Shown piece by piece: positions 1 through 13,449 of a DNA stretch of 64,000 nt (its first letter is position 1; each line of letters opens with the position of its first letter). Source of the DNA: Dermanyssus gallinae (taxonomy: Eukaryota > Arthropoda > Arachnida > Mesostigmata > Dermanyssidae). Made by a program: the position numbers and the translations under genes. The stretch lies in assembly GCA_003439945.1 (NCBI GenBank), contig QVRM01005405.1:129001-193000 (forward strand), written 5' to 3'. The notes under the pieces are model-generated. The model ran no database searches. It saw only the letters and a list, made by a program, of their open reading frames with translations, and was not told the DNA's origin.

Positions 1-900
1 AGATTGATGCTGCGTTCGTGTGCACATGTCGAATGTGTGCAGTTCCAGAAGTAGACACAGCCACCACCACCACCACCGCTCCACGTCCACTTCGAGAGCT
101 CGTAATAGACGAATATTAGATGCATTCGCTGTAGTCGTCGAACTATGAACGAACTATGTATGATTCGTATGAAACTAGCCGTGATGGTAGGCAGGTGGGC
201 ACATGGTGCCGAACAGTGTCTAGTCGTCGAGATCCGTAGAGTTTAGAGTGAACTCGGCTCGAGATCAGTTCGTCTTGAGGCTAGAGGACTCGTAGTAATA
301 GTCTATTACTACTACTACTACTACTACTAGAATCGACTAGTCCATCTCGTATCGAGGTGGCGAGATCCGTGCAGTCTCGGTCAGATCAGCCAGGTCGGTC
401 CCCAGGGGGGGTCTAACCGGGCCGAAAACAAAAATTGCCTGCACAGACAGCAGAGAGAGAGAAAGTGAGAGATATCCAGGCAGCCAAGCAAGATAGATCC
501 GAGAATGATCCCGCCGGATGACGCCGCCGAATCGCGCTGCAGCGGACAGGAGCTAAGACGTCGCAGACCATAAGCAAGAAGAGCCTGGTTCACTCATCAA
601 CATCAACGGTATCACACAGGTCGATTTGGCTCAGACTCAGGAATCATCGAAGGCAGAGTAGATCATCGGTAGGCAGGTAGGCCCCGTTCGCCCTTCCTTG
701 CCGGAATATCGTTCTCGCCGAGATCGTCTGCTTCTGTACGTCTGGCGTCGCCAGATGACGACAGACACACGGTTCCGCCGCCCTCCGACAACGACGACAA
801 CAACAACAGAACAACGACAACAACAACAGAACAACAACAACAACAACGACGACGACGGCTGCAACGATAACGATGAACACCGTGAACAAGAACCATATTT

Positions 901-953
901 CCCGTGTGCTGGAAATATGGCATCATATCGATGCCATATTTCCAGCACACGGG
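901..953. repeat. Perfect 23-bp inverted repeat with 7-nt loop
   Basis: CCCGTGTGCTGGAAATATGG plus CAT at 901-923 is the exact reverse complement of 931-953, with loop CATATCG. Outside it CCATAT and ATATGG can extend the stem with mismatches. The size is like a microRNA precursor or small foldback element. Confidence 0.9.
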
Positions 954-1555
954 ATATGGACTATGGATAGTAGTCATCCATGGTCATTCTTTCTCTTCGT
1001 CCGTCTTCTGAGTCTTCTCTTCGTCTTGATCATTCGATTCATTGGCGGTGTTTCTTGATCAGCCTCTGCTTGCTCGATCGTACATCTTCTCCTGGCTCGC
1101 CGAGAGACGACAGTCCCTATACAGCAGACAGCGCGATTTTCGGCGATCATTCGAACCATGCCATTCCGTGTTGGAATCGTTGGTATCAGGTCTATGATCC
1201 TTTCGCCGCTATTGCTGCTGCTGCTGCTGTTGCTTCTGTTGGTGGTGGTGGTGGTGGCGATGGTGCTACCGTTGCTGGAAATACTCTGTAGGTTTAGGGA
1301 CGGGTTATATTTCCGACTATCTTCTGCCGACAGGTTTCGACACGACTGCCTGTGGTAGACAGCGTCCGCTAGACTTAGAGTTGGTCCCCGGTCGCCAGCC
1401 GCCGGGCGCCGAGCGGAGTGTCTGGCTAAGGCGAAGGCAACGAAGATTCAGACATTCGTCATGGCCGACTGCTCATTAACATGACGCTCATCGGTCACCA
1501 TCGTATTACACATCGGCGTATACAGGTGGACACAAATAGAATAGACACCCCTATG

Positions 1556-1590
1556 TTCGAGTCTGTGCATCCTTTGTGCACAGACTCGAA
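1556..1590. repeat. Perfect 14-bp inverted repeat with 7-nt loop
   Basis: TTCGAGTCTGTGCA at 1556-1569 against its reverse complement at 1577-1590. It lies about 600 bp from the similar hairpin at 901-953, but with an unrelated sequence. Confidence 0.85.
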
Positions 1591-2288
1591 TACATGCACA
1601 CTCAGACGAGTGCATGCACAACCATCTACGTGAGTTTACAGTATTTAAGATGTCCATAGCTTTCGGACGCGAATCGTGAAAGCTTTTACCCCTTTTTCCC
1701 GCCTCTCCCCGCTCACATCGAAATGCTATTTTCGATTGCGTACTATTTTACTGCACACATACGTCGAATTAATTTGTTGGACTTTCCGAATATTACGACG
1801 CGCTGATGCTATGGAGCGCTGTTATTACGCCGGGGTTCTACACGTGCGGGGATTACGCAATTAAACTCTACCTTCTTCCTAAGCGCCGCGCGAAGTTTGC
1901 CGATATGGGCAATTTGGGAGCTTTGGTTTTGTTCTATCAGCATGTGCATGTCTATCTAGATCGGAATTATCAGAAATAGAACTATATGTCTTACGTACGT
2001 TCACGACTTTTTAAGTAAAATTGACCTGTCTATATATATATATATATATATATACGTGCTTCAGCACCACGTCCGCTGCCTAATACATTCACATCAGTGT
2101 AGATATTAGCAATGCCATACAATATTAATCATTTCATCGGTGCATAATGATTTTGCTGTGTGTGAAATGTGTATCATGTGCATAATTGTTTGGATGCTTA
2201 GTCCGGCAGCACGTATCCGCACACGCATCTGGATTCAAAATTGCAAGTCGTTTGCAAAGGTGGCGGCTTCTATCTAAGCTCGATATAT

Positions 2289-2337
<49 letters not shown>

Positions 2338-5300
2338 AGCGAATGGCCGCCATCTATGCATGAGCCGACGCGCGTGCTTATAAACGCACGTATGTCGATG
2401 TAGGTGTGTCTGCAACGTCTATGTTGTATGCGTATGTCAACGGGAGAAATCCGAGAGTAGAGCGATGTACATACCATGTTCTGTTCGACGAGATCTGCCG
2501 CGCACTCCATTCTGTAGGCGGGCACGGGCTCTCTGTTTTTGACGCGAATGGTGCCGCTCGGGTGGGGTCCGTTTACTCACAAATGGGGGAAGTGGAGCCG
2601 GAAGGGGGCGTCGTGGGGTTACTGAGGGGCCACTCACTCGACGCACTCAATCAATGGCCGTGTGTCAGTCCTTGTAGCCAACCAGTGATAGTTTGATACG
2701 GGCGGCGGCCACACGTCACGATAACGCCGATAAGCACTACGACCAAAACAACAACCCTACGGCGACGACAACGACAACGGATATGGTAACGGCCCCAGCA
2801 GCAACAACAACAACATCAACAAGCACAAACGGCACAACAATAACCACCACAACAACGACGATGACAACAACAATAAAATCAACGATCACATGCACACAGC
2901 TCCTCTTTGCGCAGTTCCAATCAGCCAGGAATCTATGTGTCGCCCGGCCGTTGCGCGCGCCCGGTGTGCTGATCAGGCCACTGTCACGTCACAGTCCGGT
3001 AAGCAAACTCCGTCGTCGTCGCCGCTATTGTCGTCGCTGCTGTCTTGAATATATACCAGGCCGAGAGATGATTGGGCCGCCCAGATGGCGTTTCTTCCTA
3101 AAGCAGGTAGGCTGATGATTTCTTGATGTCTGTCGCTGTTGCTGTGCTGGTTAGTGGCCGATTGCGCCAACAATAACGTCGTGAACAACCGACAAAACAC
3201 CTCCAGCAGCAGCAGCAGCAGCAAAAACAACAATAACCACCACAACAACAGCGACAACAACAACAACGAAAACAATAACTGTCGCTGTTGCTGCTACAAC
3301 AATACAAAGACTGTCACACGTTCACAATCATGTGCTTGTTGGCTCCTGGCCGGGCGTTTTAGCTTTCACTCATGTTCGTCGAGCTGTCTAACTAATCGTG
3401 GTTGTGTAGTCCACCGACACCACAGGTTGAGGTCATTAACACAACGACACTGAAGCGTCGGTGCGGCACAGCGAGATTCCACCACTTCACACACACACCC
3501 ACACACGTTGACACTCACATAAATAGAGATAGATATATATGTATATGAATATATTTTGGTGTACACTCAATACAAAATGAATATACACGTAGGCGAAGAA
3601 GAACGTGAAGATGAAGAAGAATAATGATTGGTTTGCTCCAAAGATTTCAGGAGTTGCGCAGAGTTCTTGGCTGTCGCGCACTAGGAGGAGCCTCCGTAGT
3701 ACCAAATTCCTTGTGCAGGATACCCGACGCGATTAGCGATGATTTCGTTCCATTGACAACTAACTGTACGTAAACAGACTACTGACACAACAACGACGAC
3801 ATCCGGCGGCACGTTACTTGTGCACGTTTTTTTTCTTTCTCTTGGGCTCTATCAAGTCAAGCGGATCCTTTCTCTTGTTATTCACTACCGTCACGCACGC
3901 GATTCGGCAGATACCGAGTTAATCGCCACAGCACAACATAGGTCAAGCATCGATAGCGTACCAGACCGAAGTGAGGTCACCTGAGTCCTGAGGCTGCCTG
4001 CCGCCGCCATCCGTCGAGGAGGTCGAGGGGGTTGTAGGTCGAGGTGCACGAGCAAGGCACGTGCATTAATGGACCACCTTTGGACGATTACAACGACGTC
4101 GTTGAAGATGACAGCGACACAAACCACCACACGGCGATTATGAGATTCTCTTGACTCGACTTACGGTCAGCTGTTGTGATTGTGATGCACGTGGGGTCTT
4201 TCCTTCTTAAGTGACTTATCTGCTCTCTTGCTGAATGTCTTGCTGACTGGACGGGCGAGTCAGTGAGAGGATGACGTCGGCTTGTGGGTCTTGATCCTTG
4301 CCGTGAAGATATGAAGACACGCTTATGCTAAACTTGTACGAGGCGATAATGGTGACAAAGCCAAGTGTCAACAAGCAAAAGCAACGGAGCGAAGCAGAGA
4401 GATTCGAACTAGAGAGGCAGAGAGAAGGCAGGCAGTGTTCGCGCTCAACAAGCCGGCCCGCCGATCGACCGGCATAGATTGCCGAAGACACGTGTGCGCT
4501 ATGTTCCTCACTTCCGACCTCAACAGACAGTCGAATATCTCCTGTCAGAGTCCGGTTGTCTGATCGATGTCACGGTGTTGTTGTTATTATGGTTGTCACT
4601 GCCGCTGCAGCTGTTGTTGTTGCTGTTGTTGTTGTCGTGGTTCTAGCGTCACTGTCACCGGCACTCTTTTCTGGCACAGCTGTACTCAGATAGCCAGACA
4701 TGCGTCTGCTTGTCGATCTATCTGTTTCTGTTGCTCGCAGCCTTTGTTTCTGCTTCTGCCGTAGCTCTGCCGTAATGGTGTTGCTATTCTACCCTTTCAG
4801 CTCGTCGTCTAGTTCAGGGTACATTTGATCGGCATCATGTGCCTTAAGCAAGCAGCTCCTTACTTGTTCGTTTCGTTCTCGCTTCTGTGTTTCTGTTGTC
4901 ACTTTGCTTGGTCCTTGTTGCTGCTGCTGCTGTTGCTACTGTCTAACTGACTGACTGACTGTCACACGCTCACACACACGCAAACCCCCACACACACTCG
5001 TATGTCGTACGTCCGCCTGTTGTTGTTGTTGTTGTGGCTGTGTTAAGGTTGCGCCTGTCTTCGCTGCGTTGCGTGTGTACCGCCACTGTACCAGCCTGCT
5101 GTCACCGCGTTGTTCCGTTTCAACCTCGCTTCGGTCGCTGCCTGCAGCCAGCCGCTCGCCGATCACGCCTGTCTGCCGGTGGTGGCCCGTGCTAAGCTGT
5201 CCGTCTCCTTCGGTCGTTCGCTGTTGCTGTTGCTGCCGCTGCTGCTGCTGCGAACCCTGCGAAGAGCCGCCGGCGATGGCGAACCGCCCGGGGGCGGAGC

Positions 5301-7016
5301 TTGCGCGCGGTGGCGGTCCTACCGAGGCTCCGCCCCTCGCGCGATGCCAGCGCCCCCTGGCCGCCAATCAGAATCGGCGCGCACCGCCGGCCTGGCCGAC
5401 ATCATAATCACGCACGGCGAGCAACACGGCGAGCGGCAGTCGTCGTCGTCGCCGCTGCAGCCGCCGCCGCCGGTGGCGCTGCGATCGCTGCGTGGGGGGC
5501 AGACTGCAGTTGCCGCCGGCGCCTCGGCTGCTACTGTTGCGGCTGCTGCTGCTGCTACGGGTTAATGGCTATCGCCGTAGTACTCTTAGTAGTAATAGTA
5601 GTAGTGGTAGTGGTAGTCCTGGTCGTAGAAATAGTCGCATTTTCCAGATAGTCCTCTAAAAATGCATTAAAAAAAGGAGGAGATATAGTGCTCCTAATAG
5701 TAGTAGTAGTAGTAGGAGTAGTCCTATTGGCTCCTATTCAATGAAGTAAAACGAAAGTAGTTCCGTTGGAAATGGTTGTAACATACATTCAATAAAAAAA
5801 AAAAAAAGTCCTATTGGCAGTGGGAATACTGTAGTACTACACATGAAAGTAGAGCGCAAGCTTGAAATGTTCGGTTTCCTTGAAAAAGTGTTTAAAAATT
5901 TGCTTCAATACAAAAACAAAACGTGCTGAAATAAAACGAGAGTAGTTGCAATATCAACAGTTGTAACATATGGTAAATTTAAAAACAAAAACAAAATACA
6001 AGAAGTAGTTATAGTAGCCAGAAGAGTCGTAGAGTTTTAATTAAAGTAGGTGGTGAGCGGAAGTCTTCTACGCAAAATGTTGTGCCATTCATCACCCCCC
6101 TTAGACTGGTCAGACGTGATCTAACGCGCTGATCGTGTAAAATGTTCAGTATTTCGTTGCAAAACAACACGTGACAATTGCGGCAAACAAAATATCCGAA
6201 AATACTCGATCGAAAATACTCTTTCCGTCGTATATTTGAATAAAAATGGACGTGATTACTACTACTGATGCTACTACTTCTAGTGTAATTACTCGTGTAG
6301 TTGTAGTAATAATGTGGGTGGGCGGTTGTGTGGTTCATATTGCCGGTTGCAGATTGATGCAACGGAGTGCAACGGAACAAGCAGGCGCGGGGAGCTGCTG
6401 CCGCTGCTGCTGCTGCTGTTAGCGCTATCGCTGCCGCTGCGGTGAAAAGATCCTGAGAGAACGGTAGGCGGACACGGAGGACCCCCCCCGAGGGCAAGGG
6501 CTCCATAGGTGGCGCGACGGGGGGTAAACGGAAGGGCAGTCGCAATGAGGAGGAAAACAGTACAAACAACCAACGCAACGAGACAGAGCAGCAGGAGAAG
6601 CAGCAGCAGCAGCAAGAAACGACAACGATGACGAATACGAGGTAGAGGGGAACGGGAAAGCTGCTACCGTCTCTCTGCCGTCAGCGCCACAACGGTGACC
6701 GCGACGACGGCAATGCGACAAGACAAACCGAACAGACAATTCTAGATAGACAAACATAGAGGAGGCAAACGGACAAGAGTTAGACCGACAGACAGACAGA
6801 TAGATGAACAGCAGACAAATGATACATTGGCAAGCGATCCAACAAACTTAGATCGAGCGATCGATTCAGCGAAACCAATCGCTCAAACTACCCAACGAAT
6901 GAAAACGGAAGAACAACAGGTTGAGAGGACGCATCCGTCCATCGCGTACTGGCCAGCCCCGCCGCGGCGACGGCACCGCCACTCTCTCCTATTGAGGCGG
7001 ACCGAGGGAAAGAAAG

Positions 7017-7145
7017 AGAGATATACGAAAGGGAAAGAGAGTCAAAAGGAGATAGAGATATACGAAAGGGAAAGAGAGTGAAAAGGAGATAGAGATATAC
7101 GAAAGGGAAAAAGAGTGAAAATGAGATAGAGAGATACGAAAGAGA
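7017..7145. repeat. 37-bp polypurine tandem repeat
   Basis: About 3.3 copies of a 37-bp unit containing ATATACGAAAGGGAAAGAGA, with starts offset by 37 at 7021, 7058 and 7095. Almost all purine on the plus strand. Confidence 0.9.
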
Positions 7146-7677
7146 GATATGAGAGAGACAGAGCGCGCCGTCGATGACGACGTTGCGATACACGTACGTT
7201 GTTACGGAGGGCGGGGGGACGTTTCGCACTGCCAGGGGTAATGGAGTGGTGGCTGAGGTAGCTGTGGGGCTGTAGTCGCCACTTGTCATTTAAGGGGAGG
7301 GAAGAGAAGTCGGTGGGTGTGCGCCCCCGGCTCGAGTTTCGTTTGATCGAACAGCCACAACGACCAGTAAGTAGTAACCACGCATAACCATGACCAGCAG
7401 CTACAACCATCACAGTGACGGCAGCAGTAACCATCGCCGCTGTGCCAGTCGCAATCAGCACACTTTGCAGACCAGCTCAGACGGTTGCTTCCCTCTAGTG
7501 TTGCAATTGCGTGGAGAGCCAGCCGATTTGCGGCTTGAACGCCACAAACTACTACTACCACTACTACCACAAGTTTTAGTACTACAGCTGCATAGAGTAG
7601 CAGGCAACTATTGGGACAAGATCACATATGGATAGTCAAGACGATGATAGTAAAGAGCTCGACGGGTAGATGCAATC

Positions 7678-7678
7678 A

Positions 7679-7710
<32 letters not shown>
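7678..7710. repeat. (TA)n microsatellite
   Basis: About 33 bp of TA dinucleotides with one G substitution. Confidence 0.95.
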
Positions 7711-9104
7711 ACCGTGTGCCTATTTATCTCGCGCAGCTCGTACCAAGATAAATGATATGAAATCCTGCGGGATCTGCACAGTAGTCGACGCTGGTAAGCA
7801 CGATGTGACTTGGCGAGAAGAAGTGATCAGAGCTCGCAAAGTGGTAGATGTAAATATTTGTATAATTCCGCCATTCTAGGATGCATATATATATATACCA
7901 TGCATGACTGTCATATTTATCAGGTAGTATATCTGCTTAAACTGCAGGTGCCAGTTTACTTAGAGATCCTAGGCAGGCATTGCATAAGCTACACAGCAGG
8001 TTACAATACTTACACATACATGTGCTACAAGATCAACAGTGCGGCGTATGAAACGATGCAGTTTATGCTTGGCTCAACGAACAATAGTTTACCTATTGGC
8101 TCTTCAGAATATTTTCATTAATATTTTTTTTGCACTGATTGGGTAAACGTTGGGGCTTGTATTTAAGCAATTATCTCGTCGGAGAAATAAAAAAAGGGCG
8201 TGTACGCACTTCTACCTAAAAGTTTCTTGAGCTGTTCTCCATAAATTGTGGTACTTAAGCGAGAAGCAAAACGATTCATTCGTGAACAATTCTCAATGGA
8301 TGTCTTAAAAGCCAGCACTTAAAAAATAAGCTTTTACTGGTTTGAGTAACGCTATATGAGTGAGGGACTTATTCGATCCCAAAACAGCTCAATACAATAC
8401 AATATAGTCGGCGCGAGTCTAAAGTCAAATAGTGCCGCGTTGAACAATAAAACTTGCGGTTTCTTCAGTGACGCTGTAACCATCCGTGCTTTCCATGCAC
8501 ATTGTCTGTTTTTATCTTAATGACATTCAAGCTCTTTCCCGGGTAAAATAAAGGAATTACCTTAATTTACACGCGTTTCAAAGCATGGTTCTTTAGTCTC
8601 AAGTTGGCGCTATCGGTTAGCTTGCCGACCACCATCCTCATTACCAATGCTTCAGTCTTTTGGGTGTCGATTTCGAATCTTATTTCCTTGAGGTCTGTGG
8701 GTAGAGAGTAGCAAAAACTTGTGGGAAGTAAAATATATACTACAGTTGTTACGTAAGATAGTTTCTTTAGAATCGATCGTCACTACGCACTTTTTAGGGA
8801 TTATTCCCTCCTTGCATGAACAAAAAAATGTTAGAAGATGTAGCCCAACATGTGTTCCACGCGACAATTGTTGATCATTTGCTTTCTATTATATTGTTGC
8901 ATCTTGTTTCTCAATTAAATCTAGTGTACTTTCTGTGGCAGGTCATCGCAATATCCCATTAATTCACTTTACCTCGACCACTAGGCAGTTTTCATCCACC
9001 AAAAGCATTTTAATGTCTTATAGTCAATAGTTATAACATACGGGCATCTTTCCGTTAGGTCGACCAGAAGGCCAAAAACGTACCGCCAAGCAGTGATAGC
9101 TGTA

Positions 9105-9164
9105 GATTAAGCTGATCCGTTCGCCTGATTAAGCTGATCCGTTCGCCTGATTAAGCTGAACCTC
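9105..9164. repeat. 22-bp tandem repeat, about 2.7 copies
   Basis: Unit GATTAAGCTGATCCGTTCGC plus CT, starting at 9105, 9127 and 9149; the third copy diverges after GATTAAGCTGA. Confidence 0.9.
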
Positions 9165-10713
9165 GCCCCTTTATTAACGTTGCGTAACGTTTTTTTTTGT
9201 AGTCAGAATAGCATTTAACCTTAAAGTATTACTTATTTAAATTAAAAGAGCGATAGCCAGAGGAAGTGTGGGATGTTATGTCGTTTCCTCAAACCTCAAG
9301 TAACTCATTTCAGTAGTTAGTATTAAATTTCCGTAGTTCCGAACACGATACCGATATTATCTCGCTATACACCCCTAAACGGCATCTGAAGCAAAAGCGA
9401 GCCGAATCTGGTTTTTCCCGTCACTACACAAGTGGATCACAAACTTTGTGTTACGCTTAAGCAGTCAGCAAGTCCGGCCAACCCAAAGTACCAAACGTTA
9501 CAAGCGAGACGTTGCCTGATAGTGACAATGATAGGAGTACCTTTAGGCATGCTAGGCCTATTAGAAAGTCATTGCGGTGCCGTCCGAAATTGGCGTTTTT
9601 AAAAAGTCTAACTGGAAAATGCGGTACGCTTACGCAGACACCACCGCAGAGAACTCGTCTGCAAGATTGCGCCGGTACTGTGAGGCTCTGACCCACTAAA
9701 AACCAGTCATGCCCCAATTTCCGCATTCGATTAAAAACTGCATAAGCTTAACTTCAAACGATCGTAGGGAGAAGGTAATATAAGAACTTAGCTATACCTG
9801 GATGCCCCGCGGGATGTTGTCATGTAAAATCGTTTGATCGAGTATGTTTTCACTGGTACGAGCAATACGGGTCCAGTCGTCTCGTGACCTAATTTTAAGC
9901 TGTATGGACGTTCCAAGGGTGCCGTCGTCAACCCTAGGTAGACCCGTACGCTGAGAGATCCATACCGGGTGCCAAAAAATCTATGTTCAGGCGTGTCCTC
10001 GGTTTTGCTTTAGCAGTATTGGCAGGATGGACATGTGATTTTCCCAATTATGAACAAGTATGACTGCAAATCACCCGAGTGAGGACCTGAGTCATGTAGA
10101 ACGTCAACGCGCCACCTGGCCAGTACACCCACGCTCTGACGTCCGGGATAAGAATGAAATAATAAACAAGGGTCTGTCAAGTCCACGCCTGTCGTCTCCG
10201 GAGAGCCCCTTGGACTGCCCAGTGCGAGGTAGCCCTGCAATCGCAGTGTCGTCGAGCGCGGCGTGTCAACCATCACCACATGACTGTGTACGCAGGAGAG
10301 TCCATAATGATCATCGACGCTCATCCATGTGTGAGGTTCGACCCGCCGTGAGCCTAGCACGACCGGCTCATACGAGAACCCTAATGTTTGACCTTGAGCG
10401 TCTTCAATTTGAGGGTAAGTCCCTGAGTCCTAGAAAAAAATAGTTTGAGAAAATCTCCCCGAGCAGATGACGAAACAGGTCGGCTGACTTGTACATCAGA
10501 GAAATGTAGTTTTCTTATTACCGGATTCCCGGCAATTACCGGGAAGAGATGCCATTGGATGGCAAAAATCTGCGGCCATCAGAACAAATAGCACCGTTTT
10601 ACTTTTCTAGCCACAAAAAATTACGGACAGAGTAAAAAGAAACCCCTAGGGCCGGGCGCGAGGGGCAGGCGTTCCGACATAATCGAATAGAACAAAATAT
10701 TTTTGGCAAAGCA

Positions 10714-10792
10714 ATTTCGCATCCAAGTCCTCTAAGTTAGAGCTGCCTTTAGTCATCAGTTTGTAATTGTGAAGAAGGACCCTTGTTTAGTA
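10714..10792. repeat. Direct repeat, copy 1 (about 79 bp)
   Basis: ATTTCGCATCCAAGTCCTCT ... CCTTGTTTAG, repeated at 12268-12346 with only a few mismatches. See findings. Confidence 0.9.
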
Positions 10793-11280
10793 TGATGAGC
10801 AAGGCCTCGGCCCATGCCAGTGGTCAGCCGGTGTGCCGTTCAGTACACTTTTAATCCGACGACTCTCAGTAATGGCGATAAGTACACACGAACACATGTT
10901 GGATACGTACACACGACATTTGTGCGTGTATATGTTTATCACAATTGTGCACTGTGGTAAACTTATGTACGCTTGTACATCACGCTGAAACCTCCCCGCG
11001 CTAGCTCTCTATTGTATGTGATTATTTTCAGTTTATATATACATAAGGTATGGAACGTCATATCATCATTGGTAGGCGCTCTGCCTAATTTAAAAAGTGC
11101 CAAACGCTTTCTATGTATAATAGCCTTGACATGGCGTTATTGTCGCTCCCAGAAGTCTGCTAACGTATGGAACGATAATTCGCATGCACGAGATTACTGG
11201 CTCTTTATGCTGCCTGTGAATAACAGAGCTTTGACGAATCGTCTTTTTGAAGCGATATCTATTTTTATTATTACCGAGTA

Positions 11281-11350
11281 CGATGGCTTAGTGGCAAAAG
11301 CGTTTGCCTTGCATTCGAAAGGCCTGAATTCGAGACCCAGACCGGCCACT
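11281..11350 (+). mobile_element. tRNA-Ala-like element (SINE head or tRNA pseudogene)
   Basis: The segment reads like a degenerate tRNA: D-arm region GGCTTAGTGGCAAAAGCG, anticodon loop CTTGCAT (anticodon TGC, alanine) with a damaged stem, and T-arm GAATTCGAGACCC, close to the B box GGTTCGANNCC. The stems are too mismatched for a working tRNA, and its 3' flank (GCCACTCCCAAATTGG) continues beyond a tRNA end. It is a second tRNA-like family, distinct from the main SINE. Confidence 0.5.
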
Positions 11351-12267
11351 CCCAAATTGGTTTTTCATAGTTTTCAATTTAGACAAGGTGAATGCCGGAG
11401 TGGACTAAAAATGGACCATGATCGAAAAAAGAGACGGGGAGCATAGGTGTCTCAATAAGAAGAGGTGGTGCATTACTATCTAACCCCTATTCAAAAATTA
11501 CTTTTATAGTTTATCTGTCTATGTGTTTCCCTAGTGCTGCCGCGACCGCTGAGTAGCCGATTCTACTAGAGCACTGTCAATGGACAAACAAACTGTTTTA
11601 ATAACAATAATTCAACTTCCAGTATTATGCATAACAACCCTAAGGCATTTATAATTGAGTTACCTAACTATCACTAAGCTGAAAAAAGTACTAGATACAT
11701 CGCCAGCCAGAGGTGTGTGCTTGATACATCTTTTTATTATATAAAGAGGGTGTGTGGTACAATGGCAGAATCGCTTAGAGTACAATCGTAAGGGTCGTGT
11801 GGGGCCATTTGTTTATCAAGTGGGTATGATCAGATTGTTTGTGCACTCATTTAGCCCCTCAACCAAGCAATCTGCTTAGTTGATCAGACTGTTTTGAGTG
11901 AAATGCACCGTTGAATCTGATTATCGGAGCGAATATTTTTCTAATACTTATTTCCCTGTTAACTCCATAAGTATACGCAAATATATGCACGTAAGTCTAT
12001 ACATATATGCACACTGTGCGCTCTGAAGTGGCGGTTTGTACTTTTGAGAAATATAGTGCATTTTAGTTGTGTCAACTTCTATAAGATGGGGCACATTTTC
12101 CATACAAGGGTATAATATCAAATAATTCTAAATATGTATACTTGGTTTCTAAATTGCAGCTGTTTCTCTCTACAAGATCATCTGCTTAGAGATTGCAGTC
12201 CCTGCGTTTTGTGGTTTGCAGCTAATATGGAGGCACCTTAGCACCTAAGACATGGTATCTCAAATCG

Positions 12268-12346
12268 ATTTCGCATCCAAGTCCTCTAAGTTAGAGCTGC
12301 CTTTAGTCATCAGTTTGTAATTGTGGAGAAGGCTCCTTGTTTAGGA
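12268..12346. repeat. Direct repeat, copy 2 (about 79 bp)
   Basis: Same sequence and orientation as 10714-10792, offset 1554 bp. Differences cluster in the last 20 bp (GTGAAGAAGGACC against GTGGAGAAGGCTC). Confidence 0.9.
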
Positions 12347-12757
12347 ACTGAGAGACAGAGCGAAGCCTGGCTTCCTCGAACAGCGGCAGACACTGCTGCC
12401 TCGCATAAGGGTTTTCTCATAAGAAAGTTATAATAAATACAATTATATTATTGAGGAAATTAAGCATCGTCTAGACTAGTTGAAAAAGCTTCATTTGGCT
12501 TAATATATATTGCCTGGAATATCATAACGATATTAGTGGTTTGCTATGAGACCAGAAGGGATTCGAAGCGGTATAGAGAATTGTAGAGCTCGTTAAAGTA
12601 AATATTTTTTCCACGAAAAAGTCTTGTTTCAGAGTAGGCACAAAATTACTAAAATGTGTGGCGCTAGTGTTGTTGCCCCATAAGAACACTAAGCACACCG
12701 TCGAGTTCGTGAGGAAAACTGCTTTCCCTGAAGGCTACACGATGCGGGCTATATATA

Positions 12758-12926
12758 CTTTTCGGACTGACCCCCAGCCAAGATTTAACGTCCACGGGAC
12801 TGCTTTTCGCATTGCTTCATAGACAGACTGCCACAAATACAAATGTGCTACTCAAACCCGCGCATCTCCTCCGGTTGCGAATCCTCCGGTCGACGCTGGC
12901 GAATGCACCACACCGCCGGGCTCGAC
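12758..12926 (-). mobile_element. tRNA-derived SINE, copy 1
   Basis: Degenerate minus-strand copy. It shares the body (AACGTCCACGGGACTGCTTT, TTCGCATTGCTTCATAGAC), then the B-box region (degenerate) and the A-box end GCGAATGCACCACACC with the other copies. A short internal duplication of TCCTCCGG is present. Confidence 0.75.
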
Positions 12927-13276
12927 ACACGACGCGGACTAGAAGATGCAAGATGGTCGTTTAGAGGAGAATTCGCCGAAAATAGGTTTTATTGTTAGCT
13001 ATCACGACCCTCCGAGCCACGCTTGCAGACTTTATTAAGGTTTTTCATTTATTTATTAGATTTATACTTGTAGAAGCACACACAACTATTTATTGTCTTT
13101 ACCTGCAGGGATTTCGTTGCACGTCATGAAACATGGCAGACATATCATTCGTTCCTAAGTAAAGGATTACCGGGATTGTAGAAGAGCGTTCCAGAAGGTG
13201 TTTGCGAGAGCATGTGGTTCCAGCTTGAGGGAGCTGTCACGATTTGCATGACCTAATTTTTTAGGAAGCGAAGACG

Positions 13277-13278
<2 letters not shown>

Positions 13279-13368
<90 letters not shown>

Positions 13369-13379
13369 ATATATATATA

Positions 13380-13424
<45 letters not shown>

Positions 13425-13449
13425 GTATATATATATATATATATATATA
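13279..13449. repeat. (TA)n array, about 170 bp, with CTG interruptions
   Basis: Mostly pure TA. Three single CTG interruptions and one phase slip (TATTATA) divide it into blocks, giving poly-Tyr/Ile read-through frames on the minus strand. Confidence 0.95.

Larger units (their letters stand above)
1..7677. other. Intergenic, GC-richer and triplet-repeat rich
   Basis: Long runs of CAN/NTG triplets (for example 785-860, 2755-2880, 3205-3300, 4575-4640, 5215-5260, 5440-5560, 6395-6430) and TAG/CTA repeats. They produce many short open frames in all six frames with poly-Q, poly-N, poly-T, poly-L or poly-C. None has a recognisable domain or codon-like constraint. This could be promoter or untranslated sequence of a gene to the left; I cannot show it. 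Confidence 0.5.
7711..12757. other. AT-rich intergenic DNA
   Basis: No supportable gene. It contains a 22-bp tandem repeat (9105-9164), a tRNA-Ala-like element (11281-11350) and a pair of 79-bp direct repeats (10714 and 12268), listed separately. Overlapping open frames on both strands at 10010-10443 match nothing I recognise. Confidence 0.5.

Noticed and set aside
5069..5651. Plus-strand open frames of 112-151 codons in GC-rich sequence
   Set aside because: Poly-Leu, poly-Ala and poly-Cys from CTG/GCC repeats; three frames are open at once and the minus strand too, so composition explains them.
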